A stretch of 6,928 nt of DNA from Deltaproteobacteria bacterium (GTDB lineage Bacteria > Desulfobacterota > Desulfuromonadia > Geobacterales > Pseudopelobacteraceae). Under the pieces are notes generated by a model. It saw only the letters and a list, made by a program, of their open reading frames with translations. It ran no database searches and was not told the origin of the DNA. The translations under genes and the position numbers were made by a program. Below, in pieces: positions 5,954 to 6,928 of the stretch. The stretch is taken from positions 1 through 6,928 of the forward strand of contig JAURXC010000186.1 in the NCBI GenBank assembly GCA_030654645.1. The letters run 5' to 3'. Numbering within the stretch: the stretch's first letter is position 1; each line of letters starts with the position of its first letter.

Positions 5954-6928
5954 TGCGATACTCCTTTTTCTGTTTCTCGAAAACCCCGTCCCGCGCCGCC
6001 GTAAAATCGTACGGCCCATGGGTAACCATTGGCTCTTCCTCGAAATTTTCCGTCGGCGGCGGGGTGGCGACGCTCCACTCCAGCGTGGCGCCGCCCCAGG
6101 GGTTGCCCTCGAACGGCAGCCCCGAGCGTAGACCGCGAAACAGGTTGACCAGCATGATCACCAGGCCGGCAGCCAGGATCCAGCTGCCGACCGTGGCCAC
6201 CAGGTTGAGGCTGGCGAACTCGGGCAGGTAGTCGTAGTAGCGGCGCGGCATGCCCTTCATCCCCAGCACCTGCATCGTGAAATACAGGATGTTGAAACCG
6301 GTGAACATCAAAGCCCAGGCGAGCAGGGCTGGTTTTTCGGCATAGCGCCGGCCGTAGAACTTGGGCAGCCAGTAGTGCATGGCGGCAAAGAAGGCGAATC
6401 CGGAACCGCCGAACATCACGTAGTGGAAATGGCCGACCACGAAGTGGGTGTCATGCACATGCACATCGGTGGCGGCCGCACCCAGGATCAGGCCGGAGAG
6501 GCCGCCGATCGAGAAGAGCAGGATGAAGGAAAGTGCGAACAGCATCGGGGCTTCCAGCGAGATCGAGCCGCGGTAGAGGGTCGAGACCCAGTTGAAGACC
6601 TTGATGGCCGAGGGGATCGCCACGATGAAGGTCAGGAAAGAGAATACCAGCACGGCGGTATCGCTCATGCCGCTGGTGAACATGTGGTGTCCCCATACCA
6701 GCGAGCCGGCGGCGGCGATGGCCAGACTGGAGAAGGCGATCATCTTGTAGCCGAAGATCGGCTTGCGCGAGAAGACTGGGATAATATCCGATATCACCCC
6801 CATGGCCGGCAGGATCATGATGTAGACCGCCGGATGGGAATAGATCCAGAACAGGTGCTGGTACATCAGCGGATCGCCGCCCCGTGCCGGGTCGAACAGG
6901 CCGGTGCCGAGCAGCCGTTCGGCCATGA
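5940..6928 (-). CDS. coxA: Cytochrome c oxidase subunit I (A2-type), C-terminal part
   Basis: This is the catalytic subunit, which reduces O2 to water at a high-spin heme/CuB centre and pumps protons. The frame is open through the right edge, so the upstream part (roughly 200 residues by family length) is outside the window; the first visible Met (6926) is internal. Using that Met as residue 1, CuB ligands are His31, His80 and His81, the cross-linked Tyr is Tyr35, and heme ligands are His166 and His168 in [10 protein letters not shown] (161-170). HVHDTHF (156-162) carries the usual Mg-site residues. The helix VI sequence WIYSHPAVY (27-35) lacks the Glu of the A1 type (GHPEVY) and has the Tyr-Ser pair that defines the A2 type. 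The tail [17 protein letters not shown] (275-291) is also typical. The last codons carry the ribosome-binding site and start of the cyclic-di-GMP gene. Confidence 0.97.
   Translation of the reverse strand, partial: MAERLLGTGLFDPARGGDPLMYQHLFWIYSHPAVYIMILPAMGVISDIIPVFSRKPIFGYKMIAFSSLAIAAAGSLVWGHHMFTSGMSDTAVLVFSFLTFIVAIPSAIKVFNWVSTLYRGSISLEAPMLFALSFILLFSIGGLSGLILGAAATDVHVHDTHFVVGHFHYVMFGGSGFAFFAAMHYWLPKFYGRRYAEKPALLAWALMFTGFNILYFTMQVLGMKGMPRRYYDYLPEFASLNLVATVGSWILAAGLVIMLVNLFRGLRSGLPFEGNPWGGATLEWSVATPPPTENFEEEPMVTHGPYDFTAARDGVFEKQKKEYRNESE
5951..5966 (-). promoter_or_regulatory. Ribosome-binding site and start of the cyclic-di-GMP gene inside coxA
   Basis: On the minus strand AAGGAG (5966-5961) stands 7 nt before the ATG (5953-5951). 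All of it lies within the final coxA codons, and the coxA TAA is at 5942-5940, after the start of the next gene. This fixes the start of the downstream gene and suggests that ribosomes finishing coxA can reinitiate on it. Confidence 0.85.

Noticed and set aside
5954..6019. Upstream extension of the cyclic-di-GMP protein by 22 residues
   Set aside because: It overlaps coxA codons, has no ribosome-binding site, and a strong AAGGAG sits correctly before the ATG at 5953.

Overview
The window is GC-rich and densely coded. It holds most of a cytochrome c oxidase (aa3/caa3-type) operon on the minus strand, plus the 3' part of an unrelated macrodomain gene on the plus strand at the left edge. The A2-type oxidase, the heme c domain fused to subunit II, the short 200-residue subunit III, the caa3-type subunit IV and the palindromic repeat together suggest a Geobacter-like member of the Desulfuromonadales/Desulfobacterota. 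That placement is inferred from sequence style and gene content; no marker gene is present.

Layout, in minus-strand transcription order from the right edge: coxA (subunit I, 5' part outside the window); a 925-residue membrane PAS-PAS-GGDEF-EAL-REC cyclic-di-GMP protein whose start lies inside the end of coxA; coxC (subunit III); a 66-bp palindromic repeat; a 95-residue subunit IV gene; coxB (subunit II with CuA and a heme c domain); and ctaB (heme O synthase). Most junctions are tight: 14-bp overlap, 49 bp, 86 bp (filled by the repeat), 15 bp and 4-bp overlap. This is consistent with one polycistronic message. The ctaB stop overlaps by 4 bp the stop of the convergent plus-strand macrodomain gene.

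Functionally, subunits I, II, III and IV make a proton-pumping terminal oxidase that takes electrons from cytochrome c through the fused heme c and CuA to the heme/CuB site, and CtaB farnesylates heme b for it. The notable feature is the cyclic-di-GMP protein embedded between two structural oxidase genes. It has apparently intact cyclase, phosphodiesterase and phosphoreceiver sites, and an unusual C-terminal receiver domain. Its position suggests a link between aerobic or microaerobic respiration and cyclic-di-GMP signalling. No RNA gene, CRISPR array, transposase or convincing intrinsic terminator was seen, and the operon promoter lies outside the window.
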